Source: Allobosea sp.
Lineage (GTDB): Bacteria > Pseudomonadota > Alphaproteobacteria > Rhizobiales > Beijerinckiaceae
Direction: 5' to 3'
NCBI GenBank assembly: GCA_024231975.1
Contig: JAAEQB010000064.1
Coordinates: forward strand, 1-64,000
DNA length: 64,000 nt
Part shown: one piece after another, positions 27,230 through 35,415 of the stretch
How the letters are laid out: each line of letters begins with the position of its first letter
Numbering within the stretch: position 1 is the stretch's first letter
Notes under the pieces: generated by a model
What the model saw: the letters and a program-made list of their open reading frames with translations, nothing else
Told to the model about the DNA's origin: nothing
Database searches by the model: none
Program-made: the position numbers and the translations under genes

Positions 27230-28870
27230 ATGGAAGACCAGGTCCTCGCAGCAAGAGCGTCGAGCCGCCAGGACCAGGACGGTCGCGGCGCCATTGCCCT
27301 GCCCGCAAAAGGCGCGCCTTTCGGGCAGGTGGCACTCGTCATGCTGGCGGCGACCCTGCCCATCCTGGTTTCGGGCGGCGCCTTCTTCGTCGATGGGCCG
27401 AACCATCTCTTCCGGGTGACCCTGTGGGAGATGCTGCTGGCCGACGACCCGGTCGCGCAGTTCTTTCAGGCAGGTGACAGGCTTTATCCGAACCTCGCCA
27501 TCGACGTATTCGCCAGCGTCCTGAGCAAGATCGTGCCGCCGCCGGTCGCGCTGACGGCGTTCATTTGCGTGGCGGTATGCGCCTATATCCTGGCCGCGGT
27601 CTGGTGCCGGCAGGCGCGGGGAGAGAGAACGGACCTTCCCATCCTTCTCGTCATCCTCCTCGCGGTCTATTCCGAGCCGCTTTATTGGGGATTGTTCAAC
27701 TACATCCTCGGGCTCGGAGTGATGTTCGTCGCGCTTCACCGGGCGATCGAGCAGCACAAGGCCCCCTCAAGCGGGTTCGTCGTCAGCCAAGCGCTCATCC
27801 TAGGTGCGATGTGCCTGACCAGCATCTTTCCGGTGATGCTCTATGTGTGCTTCTGCTGCGGCATGGTCACGGTTGCGGCCTGCGACGACTGGCGGGCACG
27901 GCGCTTCGCCGAGAGCGCCAAGCTGCTCCGGTCTCACTGGCTGTCGGCCCTCATGGTGGGCGTGCTTCTGCTGGTCATGGAGCCGGGTCAGTCAGGTCCG
28001 ACGGAGTGGCATCTGATCACCAAGGTCACAGGCGTCTTCTCGGTCGGCAAGACGACGAACCTGTCGCTCGAATATGGCTTGTCGGCGCTCGTCCTGGGCG
28101 TCGTCGGCTTGCTGGTCTGGCGGCGAGGTCTGAACGCCGGCCGCCATGAAATGGCCGGGTTGCTCGCAGGCGGCCTGCTGTTCATCGTCATGCCGAAAGA
28201 CCTGATGAGCGTCGGGGCCGCGGATCGCCGCCTGGTCCCGGCGATCGTGACGATCGCAGTGATCTACCTGCGCGGCCCGTCGCCGCAGGCTGTCGGGGCG
28301 GACAGGGCAGTGTCTGCGCTTCTAATTGCGATCGTGGCCCTGAAGGCCGGGCTGCTGATCTATCTCTGGTCTCCGCTCAAGCAGATCGACGCGACCTACG
28401 AAGCGATCGCAAAGCAGATCCCTGCGAATGCGATCGTGCTGCTCGTTCCGCAGGTCGAAGAGGTTCGTCCGGGCGCGGTCGAGCGTGCCTGGCGGTTTGC
28501 GAGACTGGTCAGGGCGCTTCAGCCGGTCCCCGCAGCCGAAGCGCATGTCTTCGTCGAGCACCCGCATCTGCTGCTGCGGCATCTGGCCGGCCGCAATGTG
28601 CTGCCGACGCAAGTTTTCCTGAATTTCTGGGCAAAGCGGGCCCCCGCCCTTCCGCAACTGCCCGATCCCGCGACGTCCGAGACATTGGCCGACGTGGCGG
28701 CGGAGCTGGCATGGCTGCCCCGGGACGTTACTGTCTTCGTGGTCTCGCATGTCGAGCTCGACGAGGCCCTCGTGCCCGATCTGGCGGTACGGAAGATCAC
28801 CGAGGTCGGGAGTGTGAGACTCTACTCGGCGACCCGGATCGGCGATCTCCTGAAATGGCCCGAGAGTTAG
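27230..28870 (+). CDS. Polytopic membrane protein of unknown function
   Basis: Length is 546 residues with about ten hydrophobic helices between residues 30 and 390, then a soluble C-terminal domain of about 150 residues. An early GGAFFVDGPNHLFR segment lies in the first external loop. The layout, with a large multi-helix region carrying an acidic residue in the first loop and a soluble tail, recalls GT-C glycosyltransferases or polysaccharide-related membrane proteins, but I see no diagnostic motif and make no functional call. No good ribosome binding site precedes the ATG. It stands alone between the RND operon and a convergent gene, separated from the pump by 118 bp. Confidence 0.7.
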   Translation: MEDQVLAARASSRQDQDGRGAIALPAKGAPFGQVALVMLAATLPILVSGGAFFVDGPNHLFRVTLWEMLLADDPVAQFFQAGDRLYPNLAIDVFASVLSKIVPPPVALTAFICVAVCAYILAAVWCRQARGERTDLPILLVILLAVYSEPLYWGLFNYILGLGVMFVALHRAIEQHKAPSSGFVVSQALILGAMCLTSIFPVMLYVCFCCGMVTVAACDDWRARRFAESAKLLRSHWLSALMVGVLLLVMEPGQSGPTEWHLITKVTGVFSVGKTTNLSLEYGLSALVLGVVGLLVWRRGLNAGRHEMAGLLAGGLLFIVMPKDLMSVGAADRRLVPAIVTIAVIYLRGPSPQAVGADRAVSALLIAIVALKAGLLIYLWSPLKQIDATYEAIAKQIPANAIVLLVPQVEEVRPGAVERAWRFARLVRALQPVPAAEAHVFVEHPHLLLRHLAGRNVLPTQVFLNFWAKRAPALPQLPDPATSETLADVAAELAWLPRDVTVFVVSHVELDEALVPDLAVRKITEVGSVRLYSATRIGDLLKWPES

Positions 28871-28900
28871 GCCGCCCGGCGGACGCGCGCAGGGATCGCT

Positions 28901-29425
28901 TCAATTCTCCCGCAGCGATAGGTCGAGGTTCTGTCCCTTGCCCGGCTGGCTGCCGCGCAGTGACAGCGCAACGCCGCTCTGCTGGCGTGAGATCGTCAGT
29001 GTTGCCGGCGGGTTCGGGCGGACGCTCTCCGGTGTCTCGTTGAAGGCGAGCGTCAGGCGCTGTCCCTGCCGCTGTCCGGAGAGGTTGGCAACCGTGCCGG
29101 TGCTCTCCCTGAAGGTGCCGGCATAGCGCCCGGTCCTGGGATCATGGCGCAATTCGATCTTGATCGTCGCACTGAAGATGGCGGCGGTGCTGCAACTACC
29201 GTCGAGGCTGAGGCGCGCGCCCTCGTGGTCGCCGTTGAACTGGCATTTCAGCGCGCGATTGCTGCCCCCCGCATTCTGGAGCGTGCCGCTGCCGCTGAAG
29301 CGCCCCTCCAGTGAACTAAGGAACCCAGCCTCGCCGTGGCCAGCCTCCGGCTCGGCGAGGACCGGTTGCGTGAGCACCAGCAGCGTCGCTGCGGCGAATG
29401 CTTTCGCCAGGTGATGTCGGATCAT
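28901..29425 (-). CDS. Small exported protein of unknown function
   Basis: Length is 174 residues with a clear signal peptide (MIRHHLAKAFAAATLLVLTQ, then PVLAE, cleavage after ALA-like site near 25). The mature part, about 150 residues, is rich in Gly, Ser, Thr and alternating hydrophobic residues, consistent with a beta-barrel or lipocalin-like fold. Two cysteines (in LKCQFNG and GSCSTAAI) could form a disulfide. I recognise no family. It converges with the polytopic protein gene and is 73 bp from the HxlR gene on the same strand. Confidence 0.7.
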   Translation of the reverse strand: MIRHHLAKAFAAATLLVLTQPVLAEPEAGHGEAGFLSSLEGRFSGSGTLQNAGGSNRALKCQFNGDHEGARLSLDGSCSTAAIFSATIKIELRHDPRTGRYAGTFRESTGTVANLSGQRQGQRLTLAFNETPESVRPNPPATLTISRQQSGVALSLRGSQPGKGQNLDLSLREN

Positions 29426-29497
29426 GATCAGTCCTCCTGCCGGCTAAACGCCTCAGCAGCGGTTTTGATCGATGCATGTACGCGATCCGGCGATGTC

Positions 29498-30016
29498 TCA
29501 GACTGCTTCCGGTTCGGCCTCGGCCGCGCGCTTGCGCTCCACAGCGTCGCGATAGGCGGTGGTGAGTTCGTCGAGCACTGACTGTGCTGGCCGGGGCGCG
29601 TCGAGGTGGAGGAAGCGCAGCTCGTCCATGAATTTCTGCCAAAGGGCAGGACCACCCTCGGCCAGGATCTCGGCGCGGATCGACATCTCCGGCGTCACCG
29701 GCAGGAAGCGCCGGCCCCAATCGGCCATGGCGGCGAAGACCGGCACCAGCGAGATGCCCATCTCGGTCAGGCTGTAGATGCCCTTCTGCTTGTGGCTGGC
29801 GTCGTCGCGGCGCGAGAGCAGACCGTTCTCGAGCAGGCGTTTCAGCCGGTCGGCGAGGATGTTCGAGGCGATGCCCTCATCCGATTTCGCCAGCAGTTCG
29901 CGGAAATGCCGGCGATTGCCGAACATGATGTCGCGCAGGACGATCAGGCTCCAGCGATCCCCGAGGATTTCCAGGGTCAGGTTGATCGGACAGCCCGAGC
30001 GACCGGTCTCTTTCAT
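29498..30016 (-). CDS. HxlR-family winged-helix transcriptional regulator
   Basis: Length is 172 residues from the ATG at 30016, which has GGAGG five bases upstream; an ATG ten codons earlier lacks this. The HxlR core (CPINLTLEILGDRWSLIVLRD, split here: cysteine then winged helix) spans about 10-100 with GNRRHFRELL, IASNILADRLKRLLENGLL and YSLTEMGISLVPV. The conserved N-terminal cysteine suggests possible redox or electrophile sensing, as known in some family members. It is divergent from a RibD-type reductase across a region carrying repeated aaccgcttgc half-sites. Confidence 0.9.
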   Translation of the reverse strand: MKETGRSGCPINLTLEILGDRWSLIVLRDIMFGNRRHFRELLAKSDEGIASNILADRLKRLLENGLLSRRDDASHKQKGIYSLTEMGISLVPVFAAMADWGRRFLPVTPEMSIRAEILAEGGPALWQKFMDELRFLHLDAPRPAQSVLDELTTAYRDAVERKRAAEAEPEAV

Positions 30017-30027
30017 GCGCGCCTCCA

Positions 30028-30089
30028 AACCGCTTGCATTATACAATCGGTTTCGCTACAAACCAACCGCTTGCAAAACGCAAGCGGTT
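30028..30089. promoter_or_regulatory. Divergent promoter with HxlR operator-like repeats
   Basis: A perfect 10-bp inverted repeat AACCGCTTGC (30065-30074)/GCAAGCGGTT (30080-30089) with a five-base spacer, plus a third half-site AACCGCTTGCA at 30028-30038. On the minus strand a TATAAT (+ strand 30038-30043) lies 17 bp from TTGGTT (30061-30066), a credible -10/-35 pair for the HxlR gene. The half-sites flank this promoter, so binding would control both the regulator and the reductase. Confidence 0.7.
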
Positions 30090-30125
30090 TTGATGGCGCG
30101 GTACAGCGCCTGCAAGGAGGATGCG

Positions 30126-30686
30126 ATGGCCAAGGTGATTGTTTGGAACCTCATGACGCTCGACGGCTATTTCGAGGGTACTGAGAAATGGGACTTGTCG
30201 TTTCACAACGACGCCTGGGGCGAGGAGCTCGATGCGCTCAGCAAGGAGTTCGGCAAGCGGGCGCAATGCCTCGTCTTCGGCCGCGTCACCCATGACGGGA
30301 TGAAGGCCTATTGGGCCTCGGCCGCAGCCAACGAAGACAGCGAGGTCACGCGCTATATGAACGCGCTGCCCAAGCTGGTGGCCTCGCGCAGCGTCGATAG
30401 CTCCGACTGGAACAATACCCGCGTCACCGCCGATATCGTCGGCGAGATCGCCAAGCTGCGGGCCGCGCCGGGCAAGGACGTCCTGGTTTTTGGCAGCGCG
30501 GAACTCTGCGACACGCTGCTCAAGGAGAAGCAGATCGACGAGCTGATGCTGGCGCTCGTGCCGGTGCGCCTCGGCGCGGGCACGCCGTTCTTCAAGGCCG
30601 GCGGCGAGCGCCGGAAGTTCGACCTGCTGGAGAGCCGGCCGCTCAAGAATGGCACGGTGATCCTGCGCTACGCCGCCGGGAACTGA
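30126..30686 (+). CDS. Dihydrofolate-reductase/RibD C-terminal-domain family protein
   Basis: Length is 186 residues with a strong aaggagg five bases before the ATG. The RibD-C/DHFR-like fold shows MTLDGYFEG at the N-terminus, CLVFGRVTHDGM (about 46-57), a nucleotide-binding VLVFGSAELCDTLL and LVPVRLGAGTPFF near the C-terminus. This is a broad family of small NAD(P)H-dependent reductases, often controlled by an adjacent HxlR or ArsR regulator. The substrate is unknown. It is divergently transcribed from the HxlR gene and probably its target. Confidence 0.85.
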   Translation: MAKVIVWNLMTLDGYFEGTEKWDLSFHNDAWGEELDALSKEFGKRAQCLVFGRVTHDGMKAYWASAAANEDSEVTRYMNALPKLVASRSVDSSDWNNTRVTADIVGEIAKLRAAPGKDVLVFGSAELCDTLLKEKQIDELMLALVPVRLGAGTPFFKAGGERRKFDLLESRPLKNGTVILRYAAGN

Positions 30687-30704
30687 ACGGTGGCGCGTAG
30701 ACTT

Positions 30705-30731
30705 GCGGAAGGGCGCTTCTATCCCTTCCGC
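30705..30731. terminator. Hairpin between convergent reductase and EamA genes
   Basis: Nine-base perfect arms GCGGAAGGG (30705-30713) and CCCTTCCGC (30723-30731) with a nine-base loop, placed between the reductase stop (30686) and the last codons of the EamA gene (stop 30719). There is no long T run. It is a probable bidirectional terminator or 3' stabiliser. Confidence 0.5.
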
Positions 30732-31636
30732 ACCAGCAGCACGGCCGCCAGGATCGCGACGCCGCCAAAGGCCTGGGCTGGCGAGGGCTGCTCGGCGAAG
30801 ATCGCCCAGGCGGCCAGCACCGAGACCAGCGCCGGCCAGACCATGACCAGCGAGGCGGCGTTCGCGCCGTAATGGCCGAGCGCCAGCGTGATCAGGCCCT
30901 GGCCCATCGCATGCGAGACCAGGCCGAGTGCGGCGACGGCGAGCCAGCCGGTCAGGCTCTGCGGCAGGATCGCCTCGCCGAGACCGAATGCGGCGACGAT
31001 GCAGAACACCGCGCAGATTGCGCTGGAAATCAGGCTGATTCGGCCGGCGGCGGCGCGGTTGCGGGCGCGGCGAACGGCGAGGATATAGGCGGCGTAGGAG
31101 AAGGCGGCGCCGATGGCGAGGCCGTCGCCGAACAGGCTGGCGCCCGAAAGCGGCGTCACGGCACTTCCCGTCAGCTTCGGCAATACCAGCAGGCCGGCGC
31201 CGCCGATGGCGAGCAGCAGCGCGCCGAGGATGCGCCGTGTCGGCTTCTCGCGGAACAGCAGCCAGCCGCCGAGGATGACGCCGACCGGCGAGAGATTGCC
31301 GAGCAGCGAGGCGTTGGCGATCGAGGTGAAGCCGAGCGAGGCGTTGTAGAGCACGACGTCGATGCCGAAGGCGAGGCCGGCGAGCGCGATCGGCAGCATG
31401 GCGCCGGGCCTGACGCCGTCGGTCCCGCCACGGCGGTCCTCCAGCGCCATCCAGGCGGCGAGCACCGGCAGGGCGAAGGCCATGCGCCAGAAGCCGGCGG
31501 CGGCCGGGCCGACATCGGCGAAGCGCACGAAGATGCCGGAGAAGCCGATGCAGGTCGCGCCGGTCATCAGCACGAGGAACATGCCGAGGGCCGGAGCGGC
31601 GGGGCGGTCGGGCAAGGACAGGCTCGGGGCGGACAT
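30719..31636 (-). CDS. EamA-family (DMT superfamily) membrane exporter
   Basis: Length is 305 residues with ten membrane helices in two EamA repeats (about 20-150 and 170-303). Typical features are GATCIGFSGIFVRFADVGP in the first helix, NASLLGNLSPVGVILGGWLLFREKP at the end of repeat one and FAEQPSPAQAFGGVAILAAVLL at the C-terminus. Such carriers export amino acids, nucleosides or other metabolites. It is divergent from a LysR gene that probably controls it. Confidence 0.88.
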   Translation of the reverse strand: MSAPSLSLPDRPAAPALGMFLVLMTGATCIGFSGIFVRFADVGPAAAGFWRMAFALPVLAAWMALEDRRGGTDGVRPGAMLPIALAGLAFGIDVVLYNASLGFTSIANASLLGNLSPVGVILGGWLLFREKPTRRILGALLLAIGGAGLLVLPKLTGSAVTPLSGASLFGDGLAIGAAFSYAAYILAVRRARNRAAAGRISLISSAICAVFCIVAAFGLGEAILPQSLTGWLAVAALGLVSHAMGQGLITLALGHYGANAASLVMVWPALVSVLAAWAIFAEQPSPAQAFGGVAILAAVLLVRKG

Positions 31637-31749
31637 GGGTAGGCTTTCGAGTGATCAAATCGACGCAGCCCTCACCTGAGGAGCTGCGATCTGTGATCGC
31701 TCCTCGGGATGAGGGCTGCTTGTTGCCCGAACATAGCCCGCTTCCCGCA

Positions 31750-31794
31750 ATCGGAAAAACGGATTATCCTGATTTATCTATTGCTGTTTCCGAT
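31750..31794. promoter_or_regulatory. Inverted repeat in the EamA/LysR divergent region
   Basis: Eight-base arms ATCGGAAA (31750-31757) and TTTCCGAT (31787-31794) flank an AT-rich core containing gattatcctgatttatc. It lies immediately before the LysR start at 31801, a usual place for an autoregulatory LysR site. The 29-bp spacing is long for a single LTTR box, so it may be two sites. Confidence 0.45.
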
Positions 31795-31800
31795 GGATAG

Positions 31801-32670
31801 ATGATGTCGACCCATCTCGATCTCGATGCCCTCGCCATGCTCGTCGCCGTCGCCGAGACCGGCGGCTTCACCGCTGCCGGCCAGAAGCTCGGGCGCACGC
31901 AATCGGCGATTTCCGGCCGTATCCAGGATCTGGAGGCCACGCTCGGTAAGCAATTGCTGGAGCGCTCGCGTCGCGGTGTCACGCCGACGGAGGCCGGCGA
32001 GCGCCTGCTTGCCCAGGCGCGCCGCCTGCTCGCGATCGAGCGCGAGGCGAGGGCGGAGCTCGACGGCGACAAGGCGGTGGGCCGGCTGCGCATCGGTCTG
32101 CCGGACGACTATGTCGACGCCTATTTGAGGCCGCTGATCGTCCGCTTCGCCGAGGAGCATCCGCGCGTCGAGATCGAGGTGCATTGCGAACTCTCCAAGC
32201 GGATCGAGCCGGCGGTGGCGGCGGGCGAGCTCGACCTTGCGGTGATCACCCAGGACCCCGGCCGGCCGAAGGGCGAGCGGCTCAGGCGCGAGCCCTTGGT
32301 CTGGGTCGCGGCGCGCGGCCACCGGCCGGAGCTGAGCGAGGTCCTGCCGCTCGGCCTGTTCAACGAGGGCTGCCGGGCGCGCCCGCGCATCCTGAACGCG
32401 CTGCAGGCGGCCGAGCGGCCGCATCGGCTGGTATTCTCGTCCTCGCATATGGCCGGGCTGCTCTCGGCGGTCGAGGCGGGTCTCTGCGTCACCGCGATCA
32501 CCGAGAGCGCGGCGCCTGCCTCCCTGCGCCGTCTGGAGCCATCCGAGAATCTGCCGTCGCTGTTCGAACTCTCGGTCGCCCTGGTGATCGCGCCGCAGGC
32601 CGGGGTGGCGGCGCGGCATTTCGCACAGGCGCTGCGAGAGGCGATGGCAGCGCCGCGGCTAGCGGCCTGA
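31801..32670 (+). CDS. LysR-family transcriptional regulator
   Basis: Length is 289 residues. The N-terminal winged HTH LDALAMLVAVAETGGFTAAG / LGRTQSAISGRIQDLEATLG spans about 6-45, followed by the substrate-binding domain starting around GRLRIGLPDDYVDAYL (about 92). It is divergent from the EamA exporter, so exporter control is the natural hypothesis. Two adjacent ATGs (31801 and 31804) are possible starts. It converges with dctA, leaving only nine bases between the stops. Confidence 0.93.
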   Translation: MMSTHLDLDALAMLVAVAETGGFTAAGQKLGRTQSAISGRIQDLEATLGKQLLERSRRGVTPTEAGERLLAQARRLLAIEREARAELDGDKAVGRLRIGLPDDYVDAYLRPLIVRFAEEHPRVEIEVHCELSKRIEPAVAAGELDLAVITQDPGRPKGERLRREPLVWVAARGHRPELSEVLPLGLFNEGCRARPRILNALQAAERPHRLVFSSSHMAGLLSAVEAGLCVTAITESAAPASLRRLEPSENLPSLFELSVALVIAPQAGVAARHFAQALREAMAAPRLAA

Positions 32671-32679
32671 CGGATCCGG

Positions 32680-34005
32680 TCAGGCTGCGACCCGCTCGGG
32701 CTCGTCGGCGTCGAAGCCGGTCTCCTTGGCGAGGATGCGCTGCATCCTGGCTTCGTCGAGCGAGTTCTCCCATTTCGAGACGACGATGGTGGCGACGCCG
32801 TTGCCGATCAGGTTGGTGAGAGCGCGCGCCTCCGACATGAAGCGGTCGATGCCGAGGATCAGCGCGATCGAGGCGACCGGGATATGGCCGACGCTGGCGA
32901 GCGTCGCGGCGAGCACGATGAAGCCCGAGCCGGTGACTCCGGCGGCGCCCTTCGAGGTCAGCAGCAGCACGGCGATGATGCCGATCTCCTGCGACAGCGA
33001 GAGGTCGGTGTTGGTCGCCTGCGCCAGGAAGACGGCGGCCATGGTCAGGTAGATGCAGGTGCCGTCGAGGTTGAAGGAATAGCCGGTCGGGATGACCAGG
33101 CCGACGACGCTCTCCTTGCAGCCGAGATGGGTCATCTTGGCGATCATGCGCGGCAGCACGCTCTCGGAAGAGGAGGTGCCGAGCACGATCAGCAGCTCCT
33201 CCTTGATGAAGGCGATGAACTTCAGGATCGAGAAGCCGGCGAGCCGCGCGATCGTGCCGAGCACCAGGAAGATGAAGATCAGGCAGGTCGTATAGAACGC
33301 CGCCATGAAGGAGCCGAGCGAGAGCAGGGTCCCGATCCCGAACTTGCCGATGGTGAAGGCCATTGCACCGAAGGCGCCGATCGGCGCGGCCTTCATGATG
33401 ATGCCGACGACCTTGAAGAAGATCTGAGCGATGTCGTCGATGAAGTGCAGCACGGCCTTGCCGCGCTCGCCGAGCATCTGCAGGCCGAAGGCGAAGAGCA
33501 GCGCGAAGAACAGGACCTGCAGGATCTCGCCATTGGCGAAGGCGCCGACCACCGTCTCCGGGATGATGTTGAGCAGGAAGGCGAGCGTGCTCTGCTCATG
33601 CGCCTTGGCGGTGAAGGCGGAAATGCCGGCAGTGTTGATCGTCGAGGGATCGACGTTCATGCCGGCGCCCGGTTTCCAGAGATTGACGACAAGGAGGCCG
33701 ACGATCAGGGCCAGCGTGGTGACGACCTCGAAATAGATCAGGGCCTTGAGGCCGACCCGGCCGACCTTCTTCATGTCGTCCATCGAGGCGACGCCGTGGA
33801 CGACGGTGAGGAAGATGATCGGGGCGATGATCATCTTGATCGCCTTGATGAAGGCGTCGCCCAACGGCTTCATCGCTTCGCCGGTCTGGGGATAGAAATG
33901 GCCGAGCAGCACGCCGATGGCGATCGCGGTCAGCACCTGGACATAGAGATGGGTCCACCACGGGCCCTGATGGCCCCGCATGACCTCTGCCGACGCCGTC
34001 GCCAT
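32680..34005 (-). CDS. dctA: C4-dicarboxylate:proton/sodium symporter (DctA)
   Basis: DctA imports succinate, fumarate and malate across the inner membrane. Length is 441 residues from the ATG at 34005, which has AAGGGG eight bases upstream; a start 15 codons earlier is possible. Diagnostic DAACS-family motifs are the serine-rich re-entrant loop GTSSSESVLPRM, PTGYSFNLDGT and the C-terminal IDRFMSEARALTNLIGN. No dctBD two-component pair is nearby. It follows hpd on the same strand after a strong hairpin, so fumarate from tyrosine breakdown is a loose metabolic link at best. Confidence 0.95.
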   Translation of the reverse strand: MATASAEVMRGHQGPWWTHLYVQVLTAIAIGVLLGHFYPQTGEAMKPLGDAFIKAIKMIIAPIIFLTVVHGVASMDDMKKVGRVGLKALIYFEVVTTLALIVGLLVVNLWKPGAGMNVDPSTINTAGISAFTAKAHEQSTLAFLLNIIPETVVGAFANGEILQVLFFALLFAFGLQMLGERGKAVLHFIDDIAQIFFKVVGIIMKAAPIGAFGAMAFTIGKFGIGTLLSLGSFMAAFYTTCLIFIFLVLGTIARLAGFSILKFIAFIKEELLIVLGTSSSESVLPRMIAKMTHLGCKESVVGLVIPTGYSFNLDGTCIYLTMAAVFLAQATNTDLSLSQEIGIIAVLLLTSKGAAGVTGSGFIVLAATLASVGHIPVASIALILGIDRFMSEARALTNLIGNGVATIVVSKWENSLDEARMQRILAKETGFDADEPERVAA

Positions 34006-34116
34006 GGTCGCTTCCCCTTGTCGCGCGCCATGTCGGGCCGGCGCGTCCATAAAGGGCTACGCCCATTCCCGGAGGGCGGCAAGCTTGGGTTGAAGCGTGA
34101 TGATCACGGGACAGCG

Positions 34117-34146
34117 AGGGCCCTTTCCCGAGCGGGAAAGGGCCCT
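34117..34146. terminator. Near-perfect 30-bp hairpin between hpd and dctA
   Basis: Fourteen-base complementary arms AGGGCCCTTTCCCG (34117-34130) and CGGGAAAGGGCCCT (34133-34146) with only two bases between, so about 13 bp of stem with a tetraloop. It lies eight bases after the hpd stop on the minus strand. No U run follows in either direction. It probably acts as a transcription barrier or mRNA 3' protector separating hpd from dctA. Confidence 0.65.
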
Positions 34147-34154
34147 GGCGAGCG

Positions 34155-35288
34155 TTACTCCGCCGCCTGCGGCTTCAGCACGCCGCGGCGGATCTGGTCT
34201 TCCTCGATCGACTCGAACAGGGCGCGGAAATTGCCCTCGCCGAAGCCGTCATCGCCCTTGCGCTGGATGAACTCGAAGAAGATCGGGCCGACGACGGTGG
34301 CCGAGAAAATCTGGAGGAGCACCTTGCTCATCCGGCCTTCCTTGGAGCCGAGCGCGACCGCGCCCTCGCCGTCGATCAGGATGCCGTTGGCCTTGAGGCG
34401 GGCGACCGGCTCGCCATGATTGGGCACGCGGCCGTCGACCTTCTCGTAATAGGTCTCGGGCGGCGAGGGCATGAAGGGCAGGCCGTTCCGGCGGAGCTGC
34501 TCGACGCTCGCGTAGATGTCGCGCGAGCCGAGCGCGACATGCTGGATGCCCTCGCCCTTGTACTGGCGCAGGTACTCCTCGATCTGGCTCTTGTCGTCGA
34601 GGGATTCGTTGATCGGGATGCGGATCTTGCCGCAGGGCGAGGTCAGCGCCCGCGAGATCAGGCCGGTGAGCTTGCCCTCGATGTTGAAGAAGCGGATCTC
34701 GCGGAAATTGAAGAGCTCGCCATACCAGTCGGCCCAATGGTCCATGCGACCGCGCATGACATTATGCGTGAGGTGGTCGAGATAATACATCCCGGCCTGC
34801 TCGGGGTGCGGATCCTTGTCGGCGAGCCATTCGAAGTCGACGTCGTAGATCGAGCCCTTCTCGCCATAGCGGTCGACGAAATAGAGCAGCGAGCCGCCGA
34901 TGCCCTTCACCGCCGGGATCTGCAGTTCGCCGGGACCGACCTTGCTCTCATAGGGCTCGGCGCCGAGCGAGACGGCGCGCTCGAAGGCGTGCTTGGCGTC
35001 GACGACGCGGAAGGCCATGGCGCAGGCGCAGGGGCCATGCTCGGCGGCAAAGCCCTGCGCGAAGGAGTCCGGCTCGGCATTGACGATGAAATTGACGTCG
35101 CCCTGGCGATAGAGCGTCACCTTCTTCGAGCGGTGCTTCGCCACCTTGGTGAAGCCCATGGTCTCGAACAGCGCGCCGAGCTTTTCCGGCTCGGGATGGG
35201 CGTATTCGACGAACTCGAAGCCGTCGGTGCCCATCGGGTTGGCGGTCGAAATCGCCGGCGGGGCGGAATCGTGCGGGAACGGTCCCAT
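34155..35288 (-). CDS. hppD: 4-hydroxyphenylpyruvate dioxygenase
   Basis: HppD converts 4-hydroxyphenylpyruvate to homogentisate in tyrosine catabolism, with Fe(II). Length is 377 residues from the ATG at 35288 preceded by AAGGAGG. Two VOC-fold halves are present; the iron ligands are His172 (LDHLTHNV), His250 (GIQHVALGSRD) and Glu339 (IFFEFIQR), followed by the conserved C-terminal GDDGFGEGNFRALFESIE. Homogentisate dioxygenase genes are not in the window. A divergent Lrp/AsnC gene is the likely regulator. Confidence 0.96.
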   Translation of the reverse strand: MGPFPHDSAPPAISTANPMGTDGFEFVEYAHPEPEKLGALFETMGFTKVAKHRSKKVTLYRQGDVNFIVNAEPDSFAQGFAAEHGPCACAMAFRVVDAKHAFERAVSLGAEPYESKVGPGELQIPAVKGIGGSLLYFVDRYGEKGSIYDVDFEWLADKDPHPEQAGMYYLDHLTHNVMRGRMDHWADWYGELFNFREIRFFNIEGKLTGLISRALTSPCGKIRIPINESLDDKSQIEEYLRQYKGEGIQHVALGSRDIYASVEQLRRNGLPFMPSPPETYYEKVDGRVPNHGEPVARLKANGILIDGEGAVALGSKEGRMSKVLLQIFSATVVGPIFFEFIQRKGDDGFGEGNFRALFESIEEDQIRRGVLKPQAAE

Positions 35289-35337
35289 CTGCGTCCTCCT
35301 TGAAATCTGCGTTGACTGATCGTCGCGCATCCATCAG

Positions 35338-35391
35338 GCAAAAGCTTTGCAAAATTCGGCGATCTCGGATTGAATTTGCACGGATCGTGCA
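35338..35391. promoter_or_regulatory. Two dyads in the hpd/AsnC divergent region
   Basis: Dyad 1 GCAAA-AGC-TTTGC (35338-35350) and dyad 2 TGCACG-GAT-CGTGCA (35377-35391) sit between the two divergent start codons, 27 bp apart. The spacing and symmetry fit binding of an Lrp/AsnC dimer or octamer. They are inferred operators. Confidence 0.5.
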
Positions 35392-35415
35392 TGGAATAGA
35401 GGAGGGGCTCACGAA

